From the NCBI GenBank assembly GCA_027563935.2, contig CM050448.1, forward strand, positions 125,961,190 to 126,025,189: a stretch of 64,000 bases of DNA, written 5' to 3'. Each line of letters opens with the position of its first letter. The first letter of the stretch is position 1. The notes under the pieces were generated by a model, which had not been told where the DNA came from, did no database searches, and saw only the letters and a program-made list of their open reading frames with translations. Made by a program: the position numbers and the translations under genes. Below, one piece after another: positions 32,119 to 43,900 of the stretch. Origin of the DNA: Costus lasius (Eukaryota; Streptophyta; Magnoliopsida; Zingiberales; Costaceae).

Positions 32119-34389
32119 ATGCTTAGCTCCTTTCCTCTGTCTCCTGCTTCCACCCTCCAGCTCCAAACACCATATCACTCTCTCCACCTTCACTTCCCAT
32201 GGAGCAATGTCCCGTCAAATCTCTCCACTCTGCCACCGAGACTTGGCCTTGCCTGCCAAAGTTCATATGCGCTTCCCTCACACATGGCCAGCACGACCAA
32301 TTCTGTCGAAAATTTGAGGCAGCTAATCTCATTGCAGATGCCACCCGAGGCGCTGGCTCTGTATCTCGAAATCAAAAGCCGCGGAGTTCAACTCGATGTT
32401 GTTCTCGAGTCCATGCTGCTCAATTTGTTGATGGAATTTGAAAGGATAGATGATGCCTTCCGAATGTTTGATGCAATGCCTGAGAGAAACGTCGTCACAT
32501 GGACGTCGATGATTTCTGGTTGCGCCCGAAATGGTCATGCAGGAATTGCGCTCCAGCTTTTTACCCAAATGCTGGAAACCGGTGTGCCTCCAAATAATTT
32601 TTCATTCAATGCGGCACTCCAAGCTTGCACTGACATTGCAGCTCTTAGACTTGGAGAGCAGTTATTTTCATTAATTATGCGCTCTGGCTTTCGAGGTGAC
32701 TGTTGGACTCGTAATAGTCTGATTGAATTTTACTCGAGATGTGGGTTGATTGATAAGGCTAAGGTGGTATTTGATGGAATTGTAGACCCAGATGTGGTGA
32801 GCTTTACTTCGCTAATTTCAGCATGCTGCAAAAGCAATTTGTTAGAGTCTGCAATTGTGGTGTTTGATCAAATGTTAAAACGAGGGGTAGAACCAAATGA
32901 GCGCACAATCACGTCCATATTAGCAGCATGTGAGCCACATCTAGTTGCCCAGATCCATGGCTACATGATCAAAACCATGATCATTAATAGTGTTTATTCT
33001 GCGAGTGCTTTGGTCGACTCATATTCAAGGAATTTTGAAATTGGACATGCTAAATTAGTATTTAAGCATTTGGAAGCTAAAAATATTGTTACTTGGAGCT
33101 CAATGATCTCATGCTGCCTTCGTAATGAGCAAATAGGAGACGCTTTGGGAATATTCAACGACATGGTTTGTGCCGGCATCCAACCTAATGAGTTTACTTT
33201 ATCAACTATCCTTGGAGCCTGTGGATTATCTCAAGAATTATCAGGGTTGGGATCCCAACTCCACTGTTTGGCATTCAAGTACAAATTTGCTGCAGATATT
33301 CGAGTATCTAATGCTTTATTAACCATGTATGCCAGATGTGGTAAGATTCAAGAGCTATATAAGGTATTTCTCAGAATTAAGGAACCTGATACTGTCTCTT
33401 GGACTGCCTTGATATCCGGTAATTTCCAGAATGGATATGATGAAAGAGCTGTCGAGTTACTTTTATGCATGCATAGGGAAGGATTCCTGCCTAATGAGTA
33501 TGGATTATTGAGTGCCATAGGTTCTTGTGCAAATCTTGCCTCGCTAGATCATGGAAGGCAATTTCACTGTCTTGCACTGAAGCTTGGGTGTGACCTTGGC
33601 ACTGGGAATGCATTAATCAGTATGTATGCAAAGTGTGGCTGCATCAAGGATTCAAGGTTGGTGTTTGATAACATGCACACACATGATACCATGTCATGGA
33701 ATTCGCTAGTTCATGGCTATGCCCATAATGGGCATGGGAGAGAGGCCCTCAATGTAATAGATATGATGCTAGAAACCAGCTGCAGCCTTCCGGATGATTC
33801 AACATTTTTGGGGATTTTGGTTGCATGTAGTCATATGGGTTACGTTCATGAAGCAGTTAGGTATTTCAGGATAATGCACGATGTCTATGGCATTGTACCA
33901 TCTGCTTCACATTATGCTTGTATTGTTGACATGATGGGTCGAGCTGGAAGACTCAAAGAAGCACTCCATATTGTTGAGCAGATGCCGTTTCTACCAGACG
34001 TCACTATATGGAAGACATTATTAGGATCCTGTACATTGCACGGCAATCTAGAGCTTGGAAAGCTTGCTGCTGGGAAGATTTTTGAGATGACTCAAATGGA
34101 TTCTGCAAGTTATGTGCTTCTCTCAAACTTGCACGCTGTGCACGGTGAATGGAAGGATGCAGAGCGAGTGAGAAGAAAAATGGATGAAAATAAAGTCCAG
34201 AAAGAGGCTGGTTGGAGTTGGATCCAGATTAACAATGAGGTGCATTATTTTATTTCGGGAGATAAATCTCATCCTAAATCTGCATTTATCTGTCAGAGAT
34301 TAGAGGAACTATTTAACTTAATAAAGTTTGAAAGATGTTTATATGACACATACATTGGTGTAAATGAGTTTGAAATTGATTATTATTAA
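32119..34389 (+). CDS. Pentatricopeptide repeat protein, PLS class with E/E+ end
   Basis: An intronless 756-residue protein, usual for this class. Residues 1-60 are rich in Ser, Pro and Leu with almost no acidic residues, like an organelle transit peptide (mitochondrion or plastid). About residue 95 onward holds tandem P, L and S repeats, for example NVVTWTSMISGCARNGHAGI, DVVSFTSLISACCKSNLLES, DTVSWTALISGNFQNGYDER and DTMSWNSLVHGYAHNGHGRE. The C-terminus has the E motif (DVTIWKTLLGSCTLHGNLEL...SYVLLSNLHAVHGEWKDAE) and an E+ motif (EAGWSWIQINNEVHYFISGD). It stops without a DYW deaminase domain. Such proteins bind organellar RNA base-specifically and recruit an editing deaminase in trans. The target is unknown. 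A frameshifted second copy lies at 54187-56395. A young LTR element ends about 155 bp upstream and may affect its promoter. Confidence 0.93.
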   Translation: MLSSFPLSPASTLQLQTPYHSLHLHFPWSNVPSNLSTLPPRLGLACQSSYALPSHMASTTNSVENLRQLISLQMPPEALALYLEIKSRGVQLDVVLESMLLNLLMEFERIDDAFRMFDAMPERNVVTWTSMISGCARNGHAGIALQLFTQMLETGVPPNNFSFNAALQACTDIAALRLGEQLFSLIMRSGFRGDCWTRNSLIEFYSRCGLIDKAKVVFDGIVDPDVVSFTSLISACCKSNLLESAIVVFDQMLKRGVEPNERTITSILAACEPHLVAQIHGYMIKTMIINSVYSASALVDSYSRNFEIGHAKLVFKHLEAKNIVTWSSMISCCLRNEQIGDALGIFNDMVCAGIQPNEFTLSTILGACGLSQELSGLGSQLHCLAFKYKFAADIRVSNALLTMYARCGKIQELYKVFLRIKEPDTVSWTALISGNFQNGYDERAVELLLCMHREGFLPNEYGLLSAIGSCANLASLDHGRQFHCLALKLGCDLGTGNALISMYAKCGCIKDSRLVFDNMHTHDTMSWNSLVHGYAHNGHGREALNVIDMMLETSCSLPDDSTFLGILVACSHMGYVHEAVRYFRIMHDVYGIVPSASHYACIVDMMGRAGRLKEALHIVEQMPFLPDVTIWKTLLGSCTLHGNLELGKLAAGKIFEMTQMDSASYVLLSNLHAVHGEWKDAERVRRKMDENKVQKEAGWSWIQINNEVHYFISGDKSHPKSAFICQRLEELFNLIKFERCLYDTYIGVNEFEIDYY

Positions 34390-36125
34390 TTAAAGCTTAT
34401 TTTTATTGTCAGAAAAGAAAGATGACTTGTGAGAATCATGTGATGGATAAACAATCATTGTATGTCTATAGTTCTGGATTATCTGTTTAAAAGATGTTTA
34501 CTTGTTGAATATACAATTTTTTGCATGACCTTGTTTATCAGAGATGCTTGCAATGCTGCTTTTTGTAGGATTATAATGTCCTTATATAGATGATGGATAC
34601 AAATTCTACTGGATTCTTCGTTCGTTTTTCAAATTCAATTCATACTTTCTCCATACGCAAATTTTTTGCCTTCCTCTCAAGCATCTGTAGAGAAGTCTTT
34701 AATTTCAAAGGTAAGAACACTATTGGCATCGATCATTCCCTTATTTTGTCTTTGCTCTTAATCCTCAATGTAATTTTATGTTTTGTCAAAAATAATTGCT
34801 GTGCAGAATGAAGAATTTTCATTTTTGTGCACTATTCTGTCCTGCTCTAAATTTTGTATATTTCTTATTGCACCCTACAATATTCTGTGTGAGTTATATC
34901 AACAGCCACTTCTCTTGACATAAATGGAAACTAAGAATCCTTTGTCGAGAACATGTAACAATTACTTAATCAAAATGTTATTAATAAGAATCTATTCTCT
35001 TGCCCTACCTTGTCGTCGTTCATGTGTGAAAAAGAAAGGTTTTTAGATACTATTGAGTGTTCTCGATGTAGTAAAAGAGCATATATGCTTTCTTTATACA
35101 CAAGGCTATTATTTGTCATAATATTTTCTAGTGTAGAAATGCTTGCAATTTTCTTGACGATTTCTGTTGTTGTGACCAACAATGTGATAATGAGAATTAT
35201 AATTGAAGTTATGAAGCTGATAATGAACAAAATTATATATAAACTACAGTTGCATGGTGGAATATGTTGTGCATTTTAGGGTTTGCATGGCTGCCATGAC
35301 AAAATTATTGCACTCATGGTCTCTGGTCACAACCATGAATAACAATTTAAGAAATCCTATTTTGCTGTTTTGTTTTTCTTATTTGTTACAATTTGTCAAT
35401 GTGAAACACATTAAATAATCTTTTTTCAATGTTATGGTGATTCTGTCTCCTCAAGCATTTAATTTTTGGAATAAAAAAAGTTTACTAGATGCAAAATGAA
35501 ATTACTTTGGATATATGCTTGCTGTTGGTGAAAGCATGTTTAATTTTACGTTTCCTGTGTTATTTCTTAGACCTACCTGATCAGTGGATGATGATTCATG
35601 TGCCAATAATAGGCGCGTTCACCAAGAACTTGGTAGGCTCCAAATGAACTGGCTTCAAATCAATATTCTGTTCAGGATCAATCACCACAATGTACTTGAT
35701 GATTCCTGTTCCAAATGAACTCAGACGGCTTCAAATCAGCACTTTTGGGCCATCACGGAAAGACAAAACTTCTTGTCAGGTATAAATACTTCACAATTTT
35801 TTTCCCTATTTGGTGTTTATGTTTTCCATTCGTAAAATTTAACCAATTTCATTCATGTCTTCCTGCTTGGATGATGTACACTAAGATTTATAGGCTTCAA
35901 GCCCTGAAATAGCAGTACAGAATACATATTCATAGGGAAGAAACCATTGATTTTAATTTCACCAGCGAACAGCACTTAATGCAGATAACTTAGCTGCTCC
36001 CCACACTAGCACATACATATATTGCTTACAATATTGGTTGAGATGCAAGATATTTTCAGGAAGCATTTGTAGTAGTACAGTATGGGGATGATGGGTAGAT
36101 GATCTATTAGTAGCAGCCTTTTCTT
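34390..36125. other. Convergent intergenic region of copy A
   Basis: The region between the PPR stop and the nicotinamidase stop is AT-rich and co-linear with 56396-58137 in copy B. A frame of about 85 residues on the plus strand (35010-35279, hydrophobic middle) is matched in copy B, but its 3' end differs by a short indel. I see no sign of selection, so I do not call it a gene. Confidence 0.5.
35580..35740 (-). pseudogene. Possible orphan exon fragment, copy A
   Basis: The minus strand reads IIKYIVVIDPEQNIDLKPVH and LEPTKFLVNAPIIGT, then a stop near 35600. This is a coding-like stretch with no other exons nearby. Copy B (57678-57855) keeps about 23 bp more upstream, which here are deleted and change the frame. 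I do not recognise the family. It could be the last exon of a lost gene or chance. Confidence 0.3.
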
Positions 36126-37324
36126 CTAAGCAAAACCACAGCATGATGAGCCCAAGGATACTTTATTCACTATTCTGGCACCCCTTGATTTGGCCATGTA
36201 GAGTCCGACGTGATGCATCACTTTCTGCAACATGACAAATAATTAAGTAGCATTCTCTCTTCAAATGCTGATTAATTTAGGCAGGCATTTTGAATTGATT
36301 GTCTCAACTTAATCATACAAACATAATTGAAACTATAAAAGGCATGCGAAGTAGACGAACACCTCCTACCTGTGGATGTGCTAAAGAGCCTTTGATTTTT
36401 CTAGAAACACCAACTGGGAAATCAAAAGTAGCACAGCCACCTGAATAAACCACAACATCTTCTAGCGGCGGCACCATGCCGACGTTCCTGGCAGAGAGAG
36501 TGGAACACACAAAATCCAACACGCATATGTCTGTGCATATCCCTACCACCAAAACCTGCACATACCAAATCAAATATGCAGTGTTTTATTATTTTTTTTC
36601 CCAAAAAGTGGAATTAGAACGGCCTAGATGTTCGTAGAATTCACTCACAACTTGGATTTGATTAGCTCTGATCCACTGTGAGAAAGTATTAGACCCATCC
36701 TTTTGCATCGAACCAATGAAGCCATCGATGCAGTCCTTGCGTTTGATAGTTACATTCGGGTCCTCCTCCAGCCATTTTAGAGCTGCAAGGATGTAAAATT
36801 GAACTTAAATTGACTTCAAGAAACACTAATTAACTTGATCCGGAGATTTAGATCATATATATACCTGGAACCAGATCCTCTTCACCTGATCCTATGATGC
36901 AGTGAGGCGGATAGGGAGGCTCAGGCTTGTTTTGGTGGTGGGAGTCAAGGAAAGCAAACACCGGCCATCTCATGCTGCAGAAGGCCTTGGCTAACCTGGT
37001 AACCTCCTTCACCATGGTGGATATCTGCCCGGTGGGCTCGGTTGGGGCCTGCACATGCATAATTAAATAAGCAGGATAGAAACTGATCAGTCGAAGCTAT
37101 CTGTCAAAAAGGAAGAACTCTACATGACTGAAGAGAAGAGAAAGAGGAGGCGAAGTGATTACGAGATTTCCACCTCCAACGGTGCAGAAGCCATTCACAA
37201 TATCCACAAGAACGAGACCCACACTCTTGTCTGAATCCACTTGGTGTGAGAGCACAAAATTATGTTCCTCTTCCAAGGGTATCTCCGCCTTCAGCAGATC
37301 CACCACCGTCGTCACAGATCCCAT
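36126..37324 (-). CDS. NIC1: Nicotinamidase (isochorismatase fold), copy A
   Basis: Hydrolyses nicotinamide to nicotinate and ammonia, the first step of the plant NAD salvage cycle, probably in the cytosol since no targeting peptide is visible. Exons in transcription order: 37324-37163, 37048-36865, 36782-36649, 36555-36370, 36224-36126, all with GT-AG junctions. The product is 254 residues. The catalytic triad is complete: Asp41 in GLVLVDIVNGFCTVG, Lys131 in IKRKDCIDGF, Cys171 in VVGICTDICV. The metal-site residues Asp89 and His91 in FAFLDSHH are present. The end reads MHHVGLYMAKSRGARIVNKV. The sequence matches the Arabidopsis NIC1 pattern in order and length. It is convergent with the PPR gene. 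Confidence 0.93.
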
Positions 37325-37640
37325 TATTACTTACATGCTTATGCTCGTGGGCAGCAATTCACACCAGCTGGGTTGATAATTATACAGGCGGGAAGGGGAT
37401 GACGATGGAAGACTTGTTTTTTTTTTGTGACTAGGAATCATAGAGCTTCAATATGATTTATCATACGTCCAGAGTTCAATTATTGCTGTGGGACTTGAAG
37501 TCAACAAAGAAAGACTTACAACTTTTCTCAACAAAGAAAGACTTGCAATCTTCCGTAGTTTTAGATGCAAAAAAAATTATTTGATAAGAAAGACTTTGTT
37601 AATAGGAAGAGGTAAAGGGAAATTTCCGTTTAGATTAATC
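37325..37640. other. Nicotinamidase promoter side and right duplication edge
   Basis: The first 280 bp upstream of the nicotinamidase ATG are shared with copy B (59340-59641). After about 37602 the two copies have nothing in common. The promoter beyond about 280 bp is therefore different in the two genes. Confidence 0.6.
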
Positions 37641-37649
37641 CAAACCTAC

Positions 37650-39364
37650 CTAAACCCTAAATCCTTACAGAGAGCTCTCCTAGTTTCGCTCCCTCATGTC
37701 AACGACACACTCGTCAGCGACTTACAACTCCATCATCGTTGCCACCATCGTCGGGGGAGGCGGAGGAGCACGCCGCTAGCTCTGATCCCACCTCCCCCTC
37801 TCTTCCCTCGTGGATGAAGCTGGAAGGGAAACTACGCTCGTCTGCTTCGGCGGCCTCTAGAGATAGGGGACGCTACTTGTTCGGACCCCCCTTCCTCCGC
37901 TCGTTGCCGGCCCTTAAAGAGGAGGGGATGAAGCTCGGTTTGGAAAGACATCCACTCGCCAGCCAGCGCCAGCGCCCTTTCCATCTCTATCGTCGAATCC
38001 CGTTGATTATGCTCGCCTCGTTCGCCTTCGCATCCGCCCTTCGATCCCGCCGGAGACGCCGCCTTCCTCGATGCCGGAGCAGGCACCGATGTCCTCTCCG
38101 CAGACGACGCAGGAAGACGTCGCTGGAGCAGCGCATCTCTCCGCCCGCACGATCATCACGCTCGACGAAGCTCCGTGGGCCACTGCCCAATCTTCCCTCC
38201 TTTGGCCCGGTCCACTAGGAAATAAGTATCACATTCTCCCCTGCCAAATCTGGACGTCGCCCTCAACGTCATACGTGGTTGAACACTAGCACCTCCAATG
38301 TCCAAATTCTCTGCATCCTGTCTCCAGTCTAGTGATGAATGTTGTGGAACCAACCTCGCATGGATTCGACACTTCGCGCGACTTAACACAACCAGGTTTA
38401 CGTACTAACACACCACCCAACCTCTTGTGTCCTAGCCCGCGTCATAACGTGTCATAGTGCTCCGCCCAACTCAATGTAATCAGGGTCACGTCCATAACGC
38501 ATCATTCGCATAGATGCTCCGCTCAACTTGCAATAGCTGATTTCACGTCCTAGCGCACTGGATCATCATGCTCATCAGCAACCGTATCATCAAATTCATC
38601 AGGAAACTGTTTTACCATGCCGCCAGTAGAATCTAGCTCTGATACCTATTGTCACGCCCAGTACACATGGCCCATCCACGTCATCTAACATAGCATGGAT
38701 TGTGTGCCAACGAAAACCAAAATCGAAATCTGGATTCGATTTTGAAATTTGTTCGCCGAATTCCAGCTGCGCTCGTCTCCAATTTTTACCGATAATTGAC
38801 TCCTCATTTCGAACGCCGCTCGTTCGAAACGCTCGTCCACTTCGTCGGCTTCATGCAGCGTTGAACGAACGCTGCCTGCGTTCGTCAGCCGCCTATGACC
38901 GTCGTCGTCGTCGGTGGACGGAGAGGCATGCGGCAGGCTCGGACCTCGTTCGAGCCTCAGCCCTCTTGTCACGGAAGCTTCAACCGCCGGGGATGGTGAA
39001 GACACTCTCGGAACGCCCTCTGCCACCGATCTCGCCCTAGTCACGTTCTCTGCCGCCGCTCTTTGCCACTGACCTCGTGCGGACAAGAGCTCGCGGGGAC
39101 GGCAAAGCTTGCGGACGCTGTTGCTTGCCGCTGCAATAGGCGCCATTGCTAGACGTTGGAGTAGGCGCCGTCGCTGCTCACCGCTACTCGTGTGGACGTC
39201 GTTGCTGCTCGCCGCTGCTCGTGCGGACCTCGAGGGTGGTGGCGGCGACCTCGAGGGGAAGGCGACCTCGAGCGGATGTTGAGCTCTCGGACGCGAGCAG
39301 AGGGCCACGGTGACCTGGACGGGAAGGCGAACTTGCAGGGACGTCTGGATCACGTGAAAATCAC
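37650..39364 (-). mobile_element. Remnant or chimeric LTR element related to the long-LTR element
   Basis: On the minus strand the interior (38649 down to 38235) starts with a tRNA-Met primer site (GGTATCAGAGC, complement near 38636-38646) and ends with a polypurine GGCAGGGGAGAA against a left LTR-like end (...AAGTATCACA at 38234). The right LTR starts TGTCACGCCC at 38650 and may end near AAAATCACA at 39364. The left and right LTR sequences do not look alike beyond the first few bases. The element is therefore either very diverged or a recombinant of two families. The interior matches the interior of 28660-31962. The left limit is a guess. Confidence 0.6.
38365..38560 (-). repeat. Second array of the 55-58-bp tandem units
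   Basis: Read on the minus strand, units with cores GAGCGGAG (complement at 38518-38525) and GGGCGGAG (38460-38467) are 58 bp apart. Two weaker units follow (GTTGGGTGG near 38411, GTCGCGCGAAG near 38372). Shared blocks with 30240-30410 include GTTGAGCGGAGCATCTATG and GGACGTGACCCTGAT. Confidence 0.7.
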
Positions 39365-39905
39365 ATGACAAAATTTCCCATCCTCGTAATTGTCTTTTCC
39401 TCCATCATTCCCATCCTTCATTCCAATCCTTCGTCAAATCCCGTCCCTGCCAGTAAACAGTGCCTAAAATTTGAAGCTCAAAAAGCTCAAGCAAGCGATC
39501 AACTATTTACTATTTAGAACATAGAATTTCATATAGAGCTATCTCAAATGAAGTCTTCTAATGATGTGGCACTACCAAGAAAGAAAAAACACCACATTAT
39601 TATAAAGAATGGATAAAAAAGAAAGAGAAAGATGGGTAACCTTTTGTATTGATCAATTTGTCCAATACAAATAATAGAAGATACCTATGTATATAAATAG
39701 ATATTAAGTACTTAAAAATAGCACTGACTATATATAGATAATATTATTTCTAATACTACTAGATTTTAATATCTAATTATGATTTTTACCTAGTATAATA
39801 CTCCCTCTTAAATTCAACTTAGGGTTATACCAAAATTGAGATTGCAACAAGGATAAAGGACATTCCTTTTCCAAGAAAAGGATCATTCATTCATATCAAG
39901 ATTAA
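39365..39905. other. Intergenic DNA with MITE-like tail
   Basis: The stretch 39375-39475 (CCATCCTTCATTCC...CAGTAAACAGTGCCTA) looks like the end of a MITE of the type at 14965-15519. The matching other end is not found, perhaps because a retroelement inserted there. The rest is AT-rich with no gene. Confidence 0.4.
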
Positions 39906-40231
39906 CCCTCTATTTCCTTGGAGGGAAGAAAAACTGTAAAGAATGAAAAACTGCAAAGAAAAAAAACTCTAAGGTAAGAAAAAAAAAATCATATCCTATT
40001 TCCTTGAAAGGAAGGAAAGAGGAAAAAAAATTAATTTCGAAGATTGGGCGAACTGGCATTGTGTTTTCTCCAATTTTTTGGTCCGATTCGAGCGAAAAAG
40101 TTTTGAAGGAAAAATTACAAAATTTTTCATCTATTTTTCTATTCAAATTTTTTCTTTTGTCCAAGAAAACAATGGAAAATTCATTTTTCTTTTCTTTTCC
40201 TTTAGTTTTCCTCCCAAGAAAAAACAGAGTG
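39906..40231. mobile_element. 326-bp Tourist-like MITE upstream of the NLR-like gene
   Basis: The left end CCCTCTATTTCCTTGGAGGG pairs with CACTCTGTTTTTTCTTGGGA read on the minus strand from the right end. TAA flanks both sides (39903-39905 and 40232-40234), consistent with a PIF/Harbinger target. The inside is a loose palindrome of GGAAAG and CTTTCC words. No coding capacity. Confidence 0.65.
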
Positions 40232-40993
40232 TAAAGGAAGAAGGATATCGATAAAACTCCCCTAGTCCATAGAATAATGCAACATTATAAGAGAAAATCG
40301 CCGACATCCATTCAAGGTGGTGGTGCGATCAAGAGAAATCACAAAGAATAATGCAAAGAAGAGAGGAAAAAGGATATTCGGCTTCCACCACTTACTATTA
40401 TTTTTTAATTTCAAATTATTTCCACAAGTGGTAGTCGAGTGTGATACTGTTTAAAGCTTCAATTTTTTGCATGCATCATTAAGAGCAAGTTAAAGAGAGG
40501 TTTAGGAGTTAAAACAAAAGTAATGTGGGGGCTAACACAAGAGGGAAAAAAAAGAATTTCTAATTAAATAGCTCAAATACCTGAAGAACTGATGCACGTA
40601 AAAGAGACTTTAAATTTGATTTGTTACTTAAGCATCAACTAGTTAATTTGTTAGGAAAATCGAATTAATTTCACAACAATGATCAACAAATTGATACTTG
40701 ACTTGCTAGTTGGAACGTGCTTTAGGGTTGGCCAGCAAACCAAACGAAGAAAAAGTAATGTAAAGAAAAAAAGGAAAATGCACATGTAAAGTAGAGACTT
40801 AAATATTGATTCGTCGCTTGAGCATCAACTTGTTGATTTATTCGTTAAAAGTACAAGGATGCTTCTTTGTTTTGCACTTTGCTTTCGATGCAAATAAAGC
40901 TCTTGCAAACTATTAGTCCTGTATAAATACATTACAGAGAGAGAGAGAGAGAGAGATGATAATTAAGAAGAAGAAGAAGAAAACGTAAGATCC
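40232..40993. promoter_or_regulatory. Upstream region of the NLR-like gene
   Basis: AT-rich. CCTGTATAAATACATTAC at about 40919 contains a good TATA box (TATAAATA), about 70 bp before the ATG. It is followed by a (GA)n run at 40937-40955 and an (AAG)n run at 40967-40982, both in the presumed 5' leader. GA-rich leaders are common in plant genes. Confidence 0.5.
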
Positions 40994-43900
40994 ATGGCTT
41001 CACCAATGTTGATGCTCAACTTGAAGCGCATCCTGTCGAGTTTGTCGTCACCTGAAATCAGATTATTCGGCCAGCAACTGCGCATCTTGAATCATCTAGA
41101 AATGGTCACCGATAGTCTTTGGGCCATCAATCCAGTCATTGCAGATGCAAACCTACGAGCCCTCAAGGAGCCGGAGTTGAGCAAGTGGGTGTGGGATGTT
41201 CATGCGGTGCACGTGGATGTCCAAAACATACTCGAAGTGATTCAGGATTCCGATTGGCAAAAACCAGAGGTATCATCTTCTAACTTTTTGCATCACGGTC
41301 GCATCACATCCAGCCGCTATGCTATTCTACTTAAGCTCAAGGAGATTGCAAAAAGATTGAATTGCCTTTTAAGTAGAGCGGTTGCATTTGAACTCTCAGT
41401 AGATGCCACGGAATCCATAGATCCAAATCATAGTGACTATTATTCTATTATGCGGGAAGAGGTGATAGAAAGAGATGATGACATAACAAGAATTTTGAAT
41501 ATCCTTCTTCGGTTACTAGGAGAGGAGGATATTGATTTTCAGTTACAAAAAGAGAAAGCATCAATGGACATTAATAGTGATGTGCCTCTCACCATTTTCA
41601 TAACCGGCAAAGCATGGATAGGAAAATCCACTTTGGCTCGTATGATTTATCATCATCCTTTAGTTTGTGAATTCTTTAATCATCGAGCATGGGTGGACAA
41701 TTCTAGTTTGGGTATCTACCCATTATATTATGATTACAATGAAACATATTATCCAATCCAAGAGGGGAGACTCTCTTCAAACATTGATATTTGGAGTGTC
41801 ATGTGTAAGCCACCTCCTCAAGCAAGATGTCTTTTTGTTTTGGATGGAATTGACATAATCTATGATGATCTGGACAAGTTAGAGGAACTAAATAAGAATC
41901 TCATTAACTTGAGTGGTCCAGGCAGTACTGTGATCATCACTAGTCGCTTTTACAATTATCGTATGAGTGAAAATGTTATTGTACACAGATTACATGAGAT
42001 ATCATATTATGGATGGAAAAATATATTGTTGAGATATGCAATACCAAGGACACATTCTCCTCCAGTGAAGCAAGATTATTCCTCTATTAAGAATGCAGAT
42101 ATACTAAATTTATATACCCGACTATACAATGCTGATTGGAGTTATATATGCATTCTTAGGGAAGCAAAAATTTTCGGCTCAATATCGAGGTACATTGACC
42201 TAAGCAAAATTGTTTTTGGAAATGACGAGAATAAATACATGAAAATGCATTATGCTTCACCTGCAGTTGCGCATGTCTTTTTGTACACTTCATTACTTGA
42301 ACCACTTCCGTTCTGCTCAGCCGAAAGTTGCTTTCATATGCTCATTACTGAAGGAATCTTTACATATTCAACAAGTTTTCAACAATATTTTTTTACAAGT
42401 GTAATTCCTTTTGTGAGGCACATTCGTTGCAATCCTGAAGCATTTGGCATAAGCGAAAGCATCTACCATTTGAGAGAGACTGGTCAAGAATCAAGAATTC
42501 CACGGTGGTGTCGCTACCTATGTGTACGTGTCAATTCTTGCACTAGCGCTTTTTTAACTAATTTGCAGGCTAAAATTGCCAACAATATGAGGACACTGAT
42601 TTTGTATAGGGTCAAAGAAGAGATAGATTTACATATTGAGAAATGTCAAATAGTATCACTAATAGAGATCCCAGAGTACTTATTCACAAATTTGACTATA
42701 TTAAGCATAATAGATACCAACATCCAATTGCTACCAAATACAATTGGCTTGCTTCTTCGTTTGAGATACCTCAACATTTCCGAGAAAGAGATAGAAGAGC
42801 TCACAAAGTCTATTTGTGATCTTCATAATCTACGTGTTTTGAGTTTATCTTATTGTAAAAAGCTTCTAAAGCTACCAAAGCAAATCTACAACCTCAGTAA
42901 ATTACAAATTCTAAAACTAGCTCATTGTGTGAGGCTTCAAAGGTTACCAAAATCAATCACTAGTCTTACAAATTTGCAAGTGCTTGATATTGAAGCTTGT
43001 CATTGGATTAAGGAGTTGCCTGAAGATTTGAGACGCATGGAAAGACTAAGAAACCTAAACATGATTGGATGTTCGTCATTGACTCGACAACCTCCTAAAA
43101 TTTCAGAATTGATTAATCTTGAGGCTTTGTCAGGTTACAAGATAGAAGACAATGGTCATGCAAGTTTAGCATTAAAGGAGTTGCAATCTCTAATGAATAT
43201 TGAACAATTGCACCTACGACACCTTGAACATGTGCTAGATCTAGATGCTATTGCAAGTGTCAACTTGAAGGAGAAAAAAAATTTAGAATATTTAGTGCTA
43301 CATTGGGAATGGTGGAATATGGATGTGGGAGTAAATGAGCAATTGGCATCTTATGAGATACTTGAAGGCCTCCAATATGATATCTCTTATTTGAAATATT
43401 TGGATGTCATTTCCTACTTTGGCATGAAATTTCCCATCATGATGAGTTCTAAGCAAATTTCGTCATCTCTAGAACCTTTCAAAACTTTCAAATTTTTAGT
43501 TGAGATGAGACTAATCAATCTCAAAAGATGTGACAATATATCATTTATTGGTTTTCTAACTTTTCTTAATATTCTTGAGATAAGCGGCATGGATTTACTA
43601 GCTTATGTGGGCAACCGTATACCAGATGACAAGAACGCTTTTGTTTCTTTAGAAAGCTTAATTTTATCTGAGATGCTTATTCTTATGGAATGGAATTTAA
43701 GATATCGTCATATTCTCCATTTGATAATAATTAATTGCCCTAAACTAAAGAAAATATCGGGACTCATCCCGTTGGGTAAATTGACTCTATGGTTGCAAAG
43801 TCACTTCTTGAGCCAACACTCTACATTTTCTCAGTATTTTTTTGGAGGTATTATGGAGTTGGAAATAGTTGGATGTCGTGAGGTAAGACAATTGCCGGAA

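Larger units (their letters stand above)
32058..37602. repeat. Segmental duplication, copy A (PPR plus nicotinamidase)
   Basis: This block is repeated in the same orientation at 54126-59641. Homology begins at AGCTTCTCC on both sides and continues through the PPR gene, its 3' flank, the nicotinamidase gene with all introns, and about 280 bp beyond. It ends around AAGACTTTGTTAA. Intergenic and intron sequences match almost as well as exons, so the duplication is recent relative to the other repeats. A stretch near 37500-37550 differs between copies. Confidence 0.95.

Noticed and set aside
35010..35279. Hydrophobic 89-codon frame, also in copy B at 57051-57485
   Set aside because: Its presence in both copies follows from the duplication itself. 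An indel changes the C-terminus, and no family is recognised.
37650..38234. Protein gene suggested by a 159-codon plus-strand frame (37739-38218)
   Set aside because: GC-rich Arg/Ser-rich frame within an LTR-like end that abuts a polypurine tract. No domain.
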